The position numbers and the translations under genes are program-made. Positions 15,842 to 23,261 of a stretch of 42,719 nt of DNA are shown piece after piece (position 1 is the stretch's first letter; each line of letters opens with the position of its first letter). The notes beneath the pieces were generated by a model. It was not told the origin of the DNA. It saw only the letters and a list, made by a program, of their open reading frames with translations, and did no database searches. Source of the stretch: UBA1067 sp963661055 (GTDB lineage Bacteria > Verrucomicrobiota > Kiritimatiellia > RFP12 > UBA1067); the NCBI GenBank assembly GCA_963661055.1, contig CAVLAC010000001.1, positions 1-42,719 of the forward strand. The letters are read 5' to 3'.

Positions 15842-16906
15842 TCAAACAACCTGCCAATATCCTCCTTTATCAGGGCCAACGCGGCGAATGAGATTAGCAT
15901 CTTTCAACTTACGGATGTTCCATTTTACGCCAATCAGAGAAAGCCCCGTCGCATTTGCCAATTCTGCAACGGTGATATCAGGCATAGCCCTCATTATAGA
16001 CAGGATTTTCTGTCCCGTTTTCTTGTTAGTTTTCTGTATAGTTTTCTGGTTAGTTTTCAGTATAGTTTTCTGTATAGTTTTCTGGTCAGTTTTCAGTATA
16101 GTTTTCAGGTCAGTTTCTACCTCGTCTGACTCGTAAGCCTTGCCTTTTGCCTTAAGAGTTCGTAGTATCTTATCGAGCATAAAGTCAATGAACGGCCCGC
16201 ACTCCCCAGCCGCTGTAGAAGCACGAATAGCCTGATAATATTCCTGCTGGTGCGCCCAGACAATGTTCTCAACGGGCGCGCCATAAAACTCCTTACGCCA
16301 AGAACCCAAAAGAACGGACTGCCAAAGCCGTCCTGTGCGTCCGTTGCCGTCGGGGAATGGGTGTATAAACTCAAACTCATAGTGAAATACGCAACTCTTT
16401 ACCAGTATGGGGTCATCGCTTTCCGTAAGCCACGCAAAGAGGTCTTTAACGAGCGTGGGAACATTTGCAAAAGGCGGCGCCATATGGACAACATTCCCGT
16501 AGCCGTCAATCACCCCTACATTGCAATTACGAAACTGTCCAGGATGGTCAACAAGGTCTTTCGTCATCAAGCCATGAGCCTTTAGAAGGTCATCCATTGA
16601 ATAGGGATTAAACGACTCAATCGCCTCATAAGCCGCGTGAGCACCCTTAATCTCGTCAATTTCGCGTTGCGGACCCACCACGCGCTTGCCCGCGAGAATA
16701 TCCGTAATCTGCTTTTCGGTAAGGGTATTACCCTCAATCGCCGTAGTGCCGCGAATCGTGCGGATGTGGTTAATCTTACGAAGGCGAACACCATTGGGGC
16801 CTTCGAGGATAATCCTATAGCGTTCGATGGCGGCGGCAATCTCAGCAATCAGATTCATTGCCTTGCCACTCACCTTATAAGGCGGAATATATTTCTCTAT
16901 ACTCAT
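15842..16906 (-). CDS. Fic-domain AMP transferase with winged-helix C-terminus
   Basis: Fic enzymes usually transfer AMP from ATP to target hydroxyls. The 354 residues contain an N-terminal autoinhibitory helix motif TTAIEGN (54-60, fitting [ST]xxxE[GN]), the catalytic loop HPFPDGNGRTGR (182-193, His182), then eight K-T-x-x tetrapeptides (from 16105 down to 16010) and a C-terminal winged helix-turn-helix (ITVAELANATGLSLIGVKWNIRKL). The wHTH suggests DNA binding or autoregulation. ATG 16906 has AGGAGG eight bases upstream; a GTG six bases earlier is too close to it. The gene is 35 bases downstream of the HU-like gene and probably cotranscribed. No antitoxin partner is obvious, as expected for Fic proteins with an internal inhibitory helix. 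Confidence 0.93.
   Translation of the reverse strand: MSIEKYIPPYKVSGKAMNLIAEIAAAIERYRIILEGPNGVRLRKINHIRTIRGTTAIEGNTLTEKQITDILAGKRVVGPQREIDEIKGAHAAYEAIESFNPYSMDDLLKAHGLMTKDLVDHPGQFRNCNVGVIDGYGNVVHMAPPFANVPTLVKDLFAWLTESDDPILVKSCVFHYEFEFIHPFPDGNGRTGRLWQSVLLGSWRKEFYGAPVENIVWAHQQEYYQAIRASTAAGECGPFIDFMLDKILRTLKAKGKAYESDEVETDLKTILKTDQKTIQKTILKTNQKTIQKTNKKTGQKILSIMRAMPDITVAELANATGLSLIGVKWNIRKLKDANLIRRVGPDKGGYWQVV
16010..16105 (-). repeat. Eight tandem 12-bp units encoding K-T-x-x
   Basis: On the minus strand the unit is close to AAAACTATACAG and encodes KTIL, KTDQ, KTIQ, KTIL, KTNQ, KTIQ, KTNK, KTGQ in order, linking the Fic domain to the winged helix. Near-identical units that keep frame (12 bp) invite slippage and copy-number change without breaking the protein. 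Confidence 0.9.
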
Positions 16907-16941
16907 TGCCACTTCCTCCTATTTCTGTTTCCTAGTTACCC

Positions 16942-17688
16942 TCATTCATTTGCGGCGAGGGGGGTGGTGCGGCGGGCGACTTGTTCGGGGGCGTTGGCGG
17001 CAGTGCCGACGCGCGAAGAGAGGGTGATAGTAATCTCAGCCTTATCAGGTGCCGCGTCAAGTTCGCTGGGCCACGTGAAAGTCATCATTGTTGCCGACTT
17101 AGACTCGGGCTCAACTCTAACGCTTTGAGTCTTGCCCTTCTTATCTACCCAACTAAACTCAGCATAATCGCCGCGCGCGGCATCATAATACTGGAAGTTC
17201 TTTCCTGTAATGACAATGTCGTGCCCTCGTAAGAGCTCTTTGCTCGCGGCATCATAACTATTAAGGTTGTAAATGTAAAGCCGCCCCTCGAGCTTATCAA
17301 CATTCTCCCATTCCATGTCGCTTATCTTGTTCTGGAAGTTGCTCAGGGGTGTTACCGTCATATGGTAGCCATTATCGGCACCCAAACGCCGCGTTTCTTT
17401 GTCTACAGAGCCATCTAATTCACCATGAAAGCGTAGCCACCCATCTAAAGAGACCGTGACACCTTGCCTATCAAGCTCTTTAATGGCACTAAATATGGCT
17501 TTGATATTACCAATAATATCTTCTCTCTTCCCCTTAAGATAGTTGTTTGCAATAGCGTAGTCAACAACCTGCTGAAACGAGTAGGTTTGACGATCTACGG
17601 CAACAGGGCGAAGCGACTCTTTGCCCGTGCCAGGGTGTAATTTGCGAATGACTCGATAATGAACTATGTTTCCTTTGCTCTCGCTCAT
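16942..17688 (-). CDS. HU-like DNA-binding protein with Ig-like C-terminal domain
   Basis: The 248-residue product has an N-terminal half (about 1-110) resembling the HU/IHF-type domain found in large gut-bacterial DNA-binding proteins (RKLHPGTGKESLRPVAVDRQTYSFQQVVDYAIANN ... FSAIKELDRQGVTVSLDGWLRFHG), and a C-terminal beta-rich half (RGHDIVITGKNFQYYDAARG onward) like the Ig-like DUF4469 module. Role presumably nucleoid or regulatory; no target is known. It shares a bracketed cassette with Fic. Promoter at 17726-17754 and a palindrome array at 17768-17841 lie immediately upstream. RBS AAAGG is twelve bases before ATG. Family assignment is from pattern memory and moderate. Confidence 0.78.
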   Translation of the reverse strand: MSESKGNIVHYRVIRKLHPGTGKESLRPVAVDRQTYSFQQVVDYAIANNYLKGKREDIIGNIKAIFSAIKELDRQGVTVSLDGWLRFHGELDGSVDKETRRLGADNGYHMTVTPLSNFQNKISDMEWENVDKLEGRLYIYNLNSYDAASKELLRGHDIVITGKNFQYYDAARGDYAEFSWVDKKGKTQSVRVEPESKSATMMTFTWPSELDAAPDKAEITITLSSRVGTAANAPEQVARRTTPLAANE

Positions 17689-17724
17689 GTCTTTGACCAG
17701 CCTTTCTTAGCAATCAAGTACTTC

Positions 17725-17756
17725 TATTATACCAAAACTGCCGCGCTCAAGCAAGG
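17725..17756 (-). repeat. 32-bp direct repeat, copy 2, carrying the HU-like gene promoter
   Basis: Perfect copy of 15767-15798, 1958 bp away and in the same orientation. It lies between the HU-like gene and the palindrome array next to the tRNA genes. Confidence 0.85.
17726..17754 (-). promoter_or_regulatory. Promoter of HU-like - fic operon
   Basis: TTGCTT (17754-17749), 17 bases, TATAAT (17731-17726) with TTTTGG in front. Predicted leader is about 30 bases with an AAAGG ribosome-binding site. The nearest palindrome of the array is about 14 bases upstream of the -35 box. Confidence 0.8.
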
Positions 17757-17767
17757 GGACAAAATAA

Positions 17768-17841
17768 GACCGCGGTCTTAAAAAATATGACTGCGGTCTT
17801 AGAAAATATGACCGCGGTGTTTTGCCCGAGAGACCGCAGTC
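17768..17841. promoter_or_regulatory. Four phased palindromes, GACYGCRGTC-like
   Basis: Decamers at 17768-17777 (GACCGCGGTC), 17789-17798 (GACTGCGGTC), 17810-17819 (GACCGCGGTG) and 17832-17841 (GACCGCAGTC) are spaced 21, 21 and 22 bp, about two helical turns. The spacers of the first three are AT-rich (TTAAAAAATAT type). The array lies upstream of the HU-like promoter and downstream of the tRNA block, so it may be an operator array, a set of tandem terminators for the RNA block, or a recombination target. Confidence 0.75.
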
Positions 17842-17907
17842 TCTTCTAGCTCGCCTCCTAAGACCCTACCCCCCGAGAACTTGGGCGAGGCTCCCGCCTG
17901 TCTTGAA

Positions 17908-17984
17908 TGGTGGGACTGGGGAGAATCGAACTCCCAACCTACGGTTTAGGAAACCGTCGCTCTGTCCAGTTGAGCTACAATCCC
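17908..17984 (-). tRNA. tRNA-Arg(CCU)
   Basis: Seventy-seven bases including an encoded CCA. Acceptor GGGATTG pairs with CAGTCCC, D-stem GCTC/GAGC, anticodon stem ACGGT/ACCGT around loop TTCCTAA (anticodon CCT), T-arm GGGAG-TTCGATT-CTCCC, discriminator A. It reads the rare AGG arginine codon and is six bases downstream of tRNA-Arg(UCU). Confidence 0.97.
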
Positions 17985-17989
17985 AATAA

Positions 17990-18066
17990 TGGCGGGCCTG
18001 GCGGGATTCGAACCCACTACCCGCGGTTTAGAAAACCGCTGCTCTATCCTGATGAGCTACAGGCCC
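17990..18066 (-). tRNA. tRNA-Arg(UCU)
   Basis: Seventy-seven bases with encoded CCA. Acceptor GGGCCTG/CAGGCCC, D-stem GCTC/GAGC, anticodon loop TTTCTAA (anticodon TCT) closed by GCGGT/ACCGC, T-arm with TTCGAAT, discriminator G. It reads AGA (and AGG by wobble). It lies 25 bases after the tmRNA 3' end on the same strand, so one precursor transcript is likely. Confidence 0.97.
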
Positions 18067-18091
18067 ACACTTTCTGCCGCGCCACGCCTCG

Positions 18092-18444
18092 TGGTGGAGG
18101 TGAGGGGAGTCGAACCCCTGTCCGAAACAGCTCCAACCTAACATCTACGCGTGTAGCTAGCCTTTAATCTCGGCTATCGTACGCGAACTAGCACGCTTAT
18201 CGACAGCCACCCACTCGGTTCGGCTCCCCGCAGCACCCGAGTGGAGAGCCCTGCGGCGAGATCTGCTAAATTATGCCTTACCGCTTAGCAGACATCTGCG
18301 GCTCGACATCGCGGCCGTTAATTAGGCGGCGAGAGCGTAATCGTTGTTCGCAATTACAGTTTGTTCTCGTTTTTTACGTGGCCCACGAGAATCCACGACG
18401 CGCAATCAGACCTCGGCATGTCCCGTCGAAACCGGATCACCCCC
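18092..18444 (-). ncRNA. ssrA: tmRNA
   Basis: tmRNA rescues stalled ribosomes and tags the nascent chain. The 353-base RNA starts GGGGGTGATCCGGTTTCGAC and ends with the T-arm-like GGGGTTCGACTCCCC and CACCTCCACCA; the 5' GGGGGTG pairs with CACCTCC. The tag frame at 18351-18322 encodes ANNDYALAA followed by TAA, with the usual C-terminal ALAA proteolysis signal. Pseudoknot-rich GC segments follow the tag frame. Promoter at 18463-18492 overlaps the 3' end of priA. It forms a block with two arginine tRNAs. Confidence 0.97.
18322..18351 (-). other. tmRNA proteolysis-tag reading frame
   Basis: GCG AAC AAC GAT TAC GCT CTC GCC GCC TAA: resume codon GCG, tag ANNDYALAA, stop followed by TTAA. The hydrophobic ALAA end is the ClpXP/ClpAP recognition signal known from other bacteria. 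Confidence 0.9.
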
Positions 18445-18462
18445 ACGGCTGAAAACGCTAAT

Positions 18463-18492
18463 ATTATACCAAAGTTCGGGCATCCATATCAA
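18463..18492 (-). promoter_or_regulatory. Promoter of tmRNA - tRNA-Arg block
   Basis: TTGATA (18492-18487), 18 bases, TATAAT (18468-18463) preceded by TTTGG. It lies across the priA stop codon and places the transcription start about ten bases before the mature tmRNA 5' end. Confidence 0.8.
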
Positions 18493-20641
18493 GGACAACT
18501 TTCAAATCTTTTGGAGCGGGCCTGGCGGCAATGATCCAGCGCCAGGCATTTATGATGATGCCGGGCTTCTCGGCTCTAATGATAATTTGCCACCGATACC
18601 ATCCGTCGGCTTTCTCTAACGCCGAGGGTACCGCCTCACCCACCGTGAGCCCCTTTATCTTCCCGAGGCTCGCGGAATACATCGGCGCCCACGAAGCCAC
18701 CAGCGCGGCACTTTCGCTCTTCAAATTGATTGCCGCCAAATGACAGAACGGAGGAAAATATCCGTCTTTGCGTGCCTCCAGTTCTTGCCGCGCGAAGGTG
18801 GCGTAATCGCCGCGCGCGGCAGATACAATCGCCATTTCATCGGGTGCATACGCCTGAATAATCGCGTCGCCAGGTAGCGTGGCTCGCCCCGCCCGCCCCG
18901 AGACTTGCGCCAAGAGTTGGTACGTGCGCTCGGCGGCTCTGAAGTCAGGCATATTGAGTGAGCTATCGGCATTCAACACCCCGACCAGCGTCACATTCGG
19001 GAAGTCGAGCCCCTTCGCAATCATCTGAGTGCCAATGAGGATATCCGCTTCGTGGCGGCGAAACGCACCCAAGATGTCGTCATGAGAGTTCTTGCGAGAG
19101 GTCGAGTCCGCGTCCATTCGCAAGATTCGCGCCTGCTTGAAACAGACCTTCAAGGCTTGTTCCGCCCGCTGGGTGCCCACGCCTTTATAGGTGAGGGCAG
19201 GCGAGTGGCACTTCGGACACTCCCCCGGCACGGGAATCCATCCGCCACAAATATGGCACCTCAGACACTGGTCGGCGCGATGGTAGGTATAGGGCAAATC
19301 GCACGCGGGGCAAGTCAGCACATACCCACAATTCTCACAAATGACACTACGGGAGTATCCGCGGCGGTTTAGGAAAAGGATAGTCTGCTCACCTGTCTTA
19401 AGCCGCGAATCGATGGCCTCCAGTAGGGTATGGGAAAAGATCTTGCCGCGATTCTGCGGCGTATTCATATCAACAATTCTTACGCAGGGTAGCGAGGCAT
19501 TCCCCGCCCGCGTCGACATTGTGGCGAGCGCATACTTTCCATTACGGGCATTAAGCCAACTCTCAAGCGATGGGGTCGCCGAGCCGAGAACCACCCGCGC
19601 CCCTTCCAAAGCGCCGCGCATTACCGCGACATCCCTCGCGTGGTAGCGCGGCAGTTCTTCCTGCTTATAGCTCGTCTCGTGTTCTTCGTCGACCACGATG
19701 AGCCCCAAGTTCTTAACCGGAGCAAATACCGCGCTTCGCGGACCCACCGCTACCCGTGCCGCGCCACTGCGAATTCTATGCCACTCATCATATCGCTCGC
19801 CGTCAGAGAGTGCCGAATGAAGTACCGCGACCTTGTCTCCGAAACGGGAAGCAAACCGCTGTACCGTTTGTGGGGTGAGCGAAATCTCAGGCACCATAAC
19901 AATAGCGCCGCGCCCCTTCTCTAGTTCTGCCGCGATGGCTTGTAGGTAAACTTCGGTCTTGCCCGAGCCCGTTATGCCGTGTAAGAGAATCGGACGCTTC
20001 TCGTCCGAAAGTATAAGGTTAAGCGCGGCACTTTGTTCGGCATTCAGCTTCAGGGGGTGGGTCGGCAGGATGCGTCCGCATTTAAAGGGATCGCGGCGTT
20101 TTTGGCGGGGCTCAACTGTGGCAAAGCCTTTCGCGGCAAGTGCTTTTAGGGAAGGTGTTGTCGTCTTTAGCTCTATACAAAGGGGCATCAACCAGCCTCC
20201 GCCGAGGCGAATAAGCTGTTCGTAGAGCCACTTTTGCCGCTCAGAAAGTTCGGCGGTATCCTTTTTAGGGATAGGGTCGACATAAAGGAACTCTTTGGGG
20301 CGTGCGTTGGGCTTTACGACGGCGGCAGGGATTGCCGCCTTAAGGACGCTTTCGAGGGGTGAGGCAGTATACGCGGCAATTCCCTTCACGAGCTTCAGAA
20401 GTGCCGCGCTAAAGAATGGGGTCTTATCGACTATCTCTTTAACCGCCTTAAGTTTCAGGTCTTTCGTTTCTGCCGCGCCCGCCTCTTCAGTGAGAATACT
20501 CAGGGCGTAGCCCCGCGCGGTGCGGTAACCGAAAGGCACAGAAAGGAGCTGACCAACCGCCAGCTCCTTTTCCAGTTCGACCGGTACTTTATAGGTAAAG
20601 AGCCGATCGAGTGCGAGATCTATCGCAACTTTTACGAACAC
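18464..20641 (-). CDS. priA: Primosomal protein N' (replication restart helicase)
   Basis: PriA recognises stalled forks and reloads the replisome. The 725 residues have the N-terminal DNA-binding region (FVKVAIDLALDRLFTYKVP), Walker A GITGSGKTEVYLQ, VMVPEISLTPQTVQRF, the DEEH box (VVDEEHETSYKQEE), the zinc-binding cysteines CENC...CPAC...CLRC.HICG...CPKC inserted between helicase motifs, and GTQMIAKGLDFPNVTLVGVLNAD. The start is GTG at 20641, three bases after the pseudopilin stop; no strong RBS is seen, suggesting coupling. Its stop codon lies within the tmRNA promoter. Confidence 0.96.
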   Translation of the reverse strand: MFVKVAIDLALDRLFTYKVPVELEKELAVGQLLSVPFGYRTARGYALSILTEEAGAAETKDLKLKAVKEIVDKTPFFSAALLKLVKGIAAYTASPLESVLKAAIPAAVVKPNARPKEFLYVDPIPKKDTAELSERQKWLYEQLIRLGGGWLMPLCIELKTTTPSLKALAAKGFATVEPRQKRRDPFKCGRILPTHPLKLNAEQSAALNLILSDEKRPILLHGITGSGKTEVYLQAIAAELEKGRGAIVMVPEISLTPQTVQRFASRFGDKVAVLHSALSDGERYDEWHRIRSGAARVAVGPRSAVFAPVKNLGLIVVDEEHETSYKQEELPRYHARDVAVMRGALEGARVVLGSATPSLESWLNARNGKYALATMSTRAGNASLPCVRIVDMNTPQNRGKIFSHTLLEAIDSRLKTGEQTILFLNRRGYSRSVICENCGYVLTCPACDLPYTYHRADQCLRCHICGGWIPVPGECPKCHSPALTYKGVGTQRAEQALKVCFKQARILRMDADSTSRKNSHDDILGAFRRHEADILIGTQMIAKGLDFPNVTLVGVLNADSSLNMPDFRAAERTYQLLAQVSGRAGRATLPGDAIIQAYAPDEMAIVSAARGDYATFARQELEARKDGYFPPFCHLAAINLKSESAALVASWAPMYSASLGKIKGLTVGEAVPSALEKADGWYRWQIIIRAEKPGIIINAWRWIIAARPAPKDLKVVLDMDARTLV

Positions 20642-20644
20642 ACC

Positions 20645-21373
20645 TTAGGGGACGAGATACTTCATCGTCACGCCCTGGGGAATCGTGAAGCTCTGCTTGT
20701 TGTAGATGAGGTAGAGCTTCGCATAACGCGACTTCACGACATTCGCCGCGCCACCCTTGTGGATAATGACGCACGCCTTGTTGCCAAACGGCGCGGCATA
20801 TTCCTTGCCAAGTTCAATCGAGTCCTTCTGGCTCGACATATCGTGGGTGCCCGCCGAAGTCGGGAAGGTATCCGTCGCCGCATTACGCGAGATGATGACA
20901 GGGACGATATCTTCCATCTCGTCGGTAATGCCGCTCGCAATAGCCCAGCCGACATTGTTCTTGGTGAGCGTGCCCGTAAACGCAGGGACGCCCGAACCCG
21001 AGAGAACGCCAATATCGACGCCGCTCACATACGGCGACCAATCGTCCTTGCCATACTGGTCGAGGTCGAAAAGCTTCTTAAAGTAGTCCGTCGCGGTACC
21101 GTACGCCGTGCCCGCAATGTCGTCCGAGTCATCGCTCTTGCCGTCCGTTTCGGTCTGATGAGGCCAGACACTCGTGAGACCCTGCGCTTCACGTTCCGTA
21201 TTCGCCTGAGTAATGCCGACGAACAGGTTGCGCCCGCGCATCGACATTGCCGTCGTATTCGCCGATAGCATGGCGGACGAGATGGCTGGGAACAGCGCAC
21301 CCATCAAGATGCCGAGAATGCCGATCACGACCAGCAGCTCGACCAATGTAAACCCTTTTGTCAGTTTCTTCAT
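20645..21373 (-). CDS. Type II secretion/type IV pilin-like pseudopilin
   Basis: A 242-residue protein with a short basic leader MKKLTKG and the prepilin motif G-FTLVELLVVIGILGILMGAL, the Glu at +5 after the cleaved Gly being Glu12. The large C-terminal domain (VISRNAATDTFPTS etc.) is not recognised and resembles the diverse pseudopilin-like proteins abundant in Lentisphaerota and Kiritimatiellota. It is exported and presumably processed by the peptidase at 153-980. AAGGA precedes ATG by ten bases. Own promoter at 21410-21438. Confidence 0.9.
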   Translation of the reverse strand: MKKLTKGFTLVELLVVIGILGILMGALFPAISSAMLSANTTAMSMRGRNLFVGITQANTEREAQGLTSVWPHQTETDGKSDDSDDIAGTAYGTATDYFKKLFDLDQYGKDDWSPYVSGVDIGVLSGSGVPAFTGTLTKNNVGWAIASGITDEMEDIVPVIISRNAATDTFPTSAGTHDMSSQKDSIELGKEYAAPFGNKACVIIHKGGAANVVKSRYAKLYLIYNKQSFTIPQGVTMKYLVP

Positions 21374-21409
21374 AGTTATTTTTTCCTTAGTTTCAATTGT
21401 TGTCCTAGT

Positions 21410-21438
21410 ATTATCTCACAATTTTCACTTTCTTTCAA
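21410..21438 (-). promoter_or_regulatory. Promoter of pseudopilin-priA
   Basis: TTGAAA (21438-21433), 17 bases, GATAAT (21415-21410) with TGA in front. It overlaps the 3' end of pgsA. The leader is about 30 bases and contains AAGGA before the ATG. Confidence 0.7.
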
Positions 21439-22048
21439 GTGCTTTTTTCACATACGGCCAGTATGCGCACGTGTAAGTAATGAAACTTATGAGATTCAAG
21501 ATGATCATAAAACCCTCAATTACATAGCAAAACACGAGCCCTGAGGTCTGTGCTGTTGCTGAAAGTGAGGATTGTATGAAGAGGTAGATATAGATGAGCC
21601 CCGCCGCTGGGAACGAGAGCGCCGTGCGCACTTTGCCGAGCATCATCGCGGCAACATTCGCGCCAAACATCGTGGCGACGGACCGCAAGAAGGTCACCCA
21701 CAAGTCCCGCAAGATGTAGAGAATTGTGAAGACGAGCATAATAATCGCGTGGGTGGTGTTCCCTTGGTGCATAATGAGCCAGGTGAGAGCTGGGAACGCG
21801 ACGACATAAAAGACCTTGTCCATTAAGGGGTCAGCCATCTTGCCGAGCGAACTTACCACATTCCACCGCCGCGCGAGGGCTCCATCAAAGAAGTCCGAAA
21901 ATCCCGAGAGCGCGAGGGCTATGACCGCCCACACACCATAGGTTAGTCCCGTAGAAAACTCCTGCATAATCGCGAGCACCAGCCACGCAATGATGAATGG
22001 CACCCGCGAGAAGGTCAAGATATTGACGAAGATTGAACTACCACTCAC
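21425..22048 (-). CDS. pgsA: CDP-diacylglycerol-glycerol-3-phosphate 3-phosphatidyltransferase
   Basis: PgsA makes phosphatidylglycerol phosphate in the inner membrane from CDP-diacylglycerol and glycerol 3-phosphate (the GpsA product). The 207-residue protein has several hydrophobic helices and the CDP-alcohol phosphotransferase signature, FFDGALARRWNVVSSLGKMADPLMD (D-G-x2-A-R-x8-G-x3-D-x3-D, here split by spacing rather than copied in full elsewhere). Start GTG at 22048 overlaps the upstream stop as GTGA. Related CDP-OH-P enzymes (PssA, Cls-like) cannot be fully excluded, but length and motif fit PgsA. Confidence 0.88.
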   Translation of the reverse strand: MSGSSIFVNILTFSRVPFIIAWLVLAIMQEFSTGLTYGVWAVIALALSGFSDFFDGALARRWNVVSSLGKMADPLMDKVFYVVAFPALTWLIMHQGNTTHAIIMLVFTILYILRDLWVTFLRSVATMFGANVAAMMLGKVRTALSFPAAGLIYIYLFIQSSLSATAQTSGLVFCYVIEGFMIILNLISFITYTCAYWPYVKKALERK

Positions 22049-22416
22049 GCGTTCTCTAGCCCTTCATTTACAACATCCTGCATCGCGGCAAGCGCTTCCT
22101 TGAGCTGGGCAAGCCGCGTCTTAAGGGACTGTATTTCCATTTCCGCCTTCTGGAAGTTGCGACGGGTAGCGAAGAGCTGTTTAAGAACTTCGCCCACATC
22201 GAGATCAAGGTCAGCAAGCTGCATACCATCAGGAATCGGCACAAGTACAGGCTTACCACAGCCCGTGCAGTTAATCTGCAAACCCGCGCCACGATAGTCG
22301 ATGACGAGACTCTTATGGCAATGCGGACAGTCAAATACGATATCCGTATCGCGAATCTCAGCCGCCTCGGACGGAACTTCCGCCGGCGTTTCTTGGCTCG
22401 TTACTACTTCATCCAT
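22045..22416 (-). CDS. Small zinc-ribbon / coiled-coil protein
   Basis: Unrecognised 123-residue protein. Acidic N-terminus, then a likely zinc ribbon CPHC (30-33) and CTGCG (50-54) as in MJ0042-type or FmdB-like ribbons, then a heptad-rich coiled coil (QKAEMEIQSLKTRLAQLKEA). No signal peptide or membrane helix. RBS AAAGGAG is seven bases before ATG, with its own promoter at 22444-22472, and GTGA coupling to pgsA. Function unknown. Confidence 0.8.
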   Translation of the reverse strand: MDEVVTSQETPAEVPSEAAEIRDTDIVFDCPHCHKSLVIDYRGAGLQINCTGCGKPVLVPIPDGMQLADLDLDVGEVLKQLFATRRNFQKAEMEIQSLKTRLAQLKEALAAMQDVVNEGLENA

Positions 22417-22443
22417 CTTGTAGCTCCTTTCCTTGATACCTAT

Positions 22444-22472
22444 ATTATACCAAATTTAGGGTGTTTCGGGAA
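22444..22472 (-). promoter_or_regulatory. Promoter of zinc-ribbon protein - pgsA
   Basis: TATAAT (22449-22444) preceded by TTTGG (extended -10); the -35 position 17 bases upstream is TTCCCG (22472-22467), a poor match. It overlaps the 3' end of the metallo-hydrolase gene. Confidence 0.65.
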
Positions 22473-23244
22473 GAGGGGCAAACACAATATCTTGTTCGAG
22501 CACCGCGAGCTTCACAGCAAGCAATTTTCGCCGCCGAAGTGCCGCGACAATCGCCTTTTCGGCGAGATGTCCCTCATTACACTCGTGGGAGAGGTGGGCG
22601 AGATGCAAGAACTTGAGCTTTGGCGAGGCATATTTCTCAATAAGTTCCGCCGCCTCATCGTTGGAGAGGTGTCCGTGAGTGCCGCGAATGCGGCACTTGA
22701 GGCTCTCGGGGCGGTCACTTTGGCTCAGCAAAATTGGGTCGTGATTTGCTTCCAATGTCGCCATATCCGCCTCGGCAAGGAACTTGCCGACTGAATCGAG
22801 CGGAGCCCCCAAATCGGTCGCATGAAAGTAGGTCTCATCCCCACATTTCACGAGAAACCCAACAGGATCGGGCACATCGTGGGTAATCGAAAAAGGGGAA
22901 ATCTCGAAAGGTCCTACCTCAAAGGACTGTCCGTCCTCAAAGAGGCTAAAGTCCTCAAACGCGTCAAAGCACCCCTGCGCACAGGTCGCCTCGACCGTCA
23001 TTGGGTTCGCGAAAAGCGGCAAATCAGGGAATTTCTTATGGAGTCCCGCCACACCCTTCACGTGGTCAACATGGTTATGGGTAAAAACCGCGCCGCAAAG
23101 CCGATTTGGGTCAAACTTCGCCGCCTTACAGCGCGTCGCAAAGGTGCGCGGACCAATCCCGCAGTCGATGAGGAGTGCCCCTTTGGGTGCCTCAAGGATG
23201 TAGGCATTGCCGCGACTCCCGCTCGCCAATGAAATAAATCTCAC
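22456..23244 (-). CDS. YycJ/WalJ-like metallo-beta-lactamase fold hydrolase
   Basis: The 262-residue protein begins SLASGSRGNAYIL and contains THNHVDH (55-61), the zinc-binding H-x-H-x-D-H core, followed by later ligands in ITHDVPDPVGF, HATDLG and LAHLSHECNEG, the pattern of the YycJ family (5'-3' exonuclease-like, linked to cell-wall and replication control in Firmicutes). Start GTG at 23244 with AAGG eight bases upstream. It is the last gene of the gltA run. The biological role here is inferred only by family. Confidence 0.88.
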   Translation of the reverse strand: MRFISLASGSRGNAYILEAPKGALLIDCGIGPRTFATRCKAAKFDPNRLCGAVFTHNHVDHVKGVAGLHKKFPDLPLFANPMTVEATCAQGCFDAFEDFSLFEDGQSFEVGPFEISPFSITHDVPDPVGFLVKCGDETYFHATDLGAPLDSVGKFLAEADMATLEANHDPILLSQSDRPESLKCRIRGTHGHLSNDEAAELIEKYASPKLKFLHLAHLSHECNEGHLAEKAIVAALRRRKLLAVKLAVLEQDIVFAPLPETP

Positions 23245-23261
23245 GCGCTGAGCCTTATCGC

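Noticed and set aside
16010..16105. CRISPR-like repeats in the fic gene
   Set aside because: The units are 12 bp, contiguous, coding and without spacers.
17861..17870. Third GTAG-headed REP element
   Set aside because: GGTAGGGTC occurs on the minus strand, but the sequence after it does not form the expected palindrome.
17907..18167. Plus-strand frame of 86 residues across the tRNA block
   Set aside because: It is antisense to two tRNAs and the tmRNA 3' end; its RIELPTYG and RTHYPRF text is the familiar artefact of reverse-complement tRNA translation.
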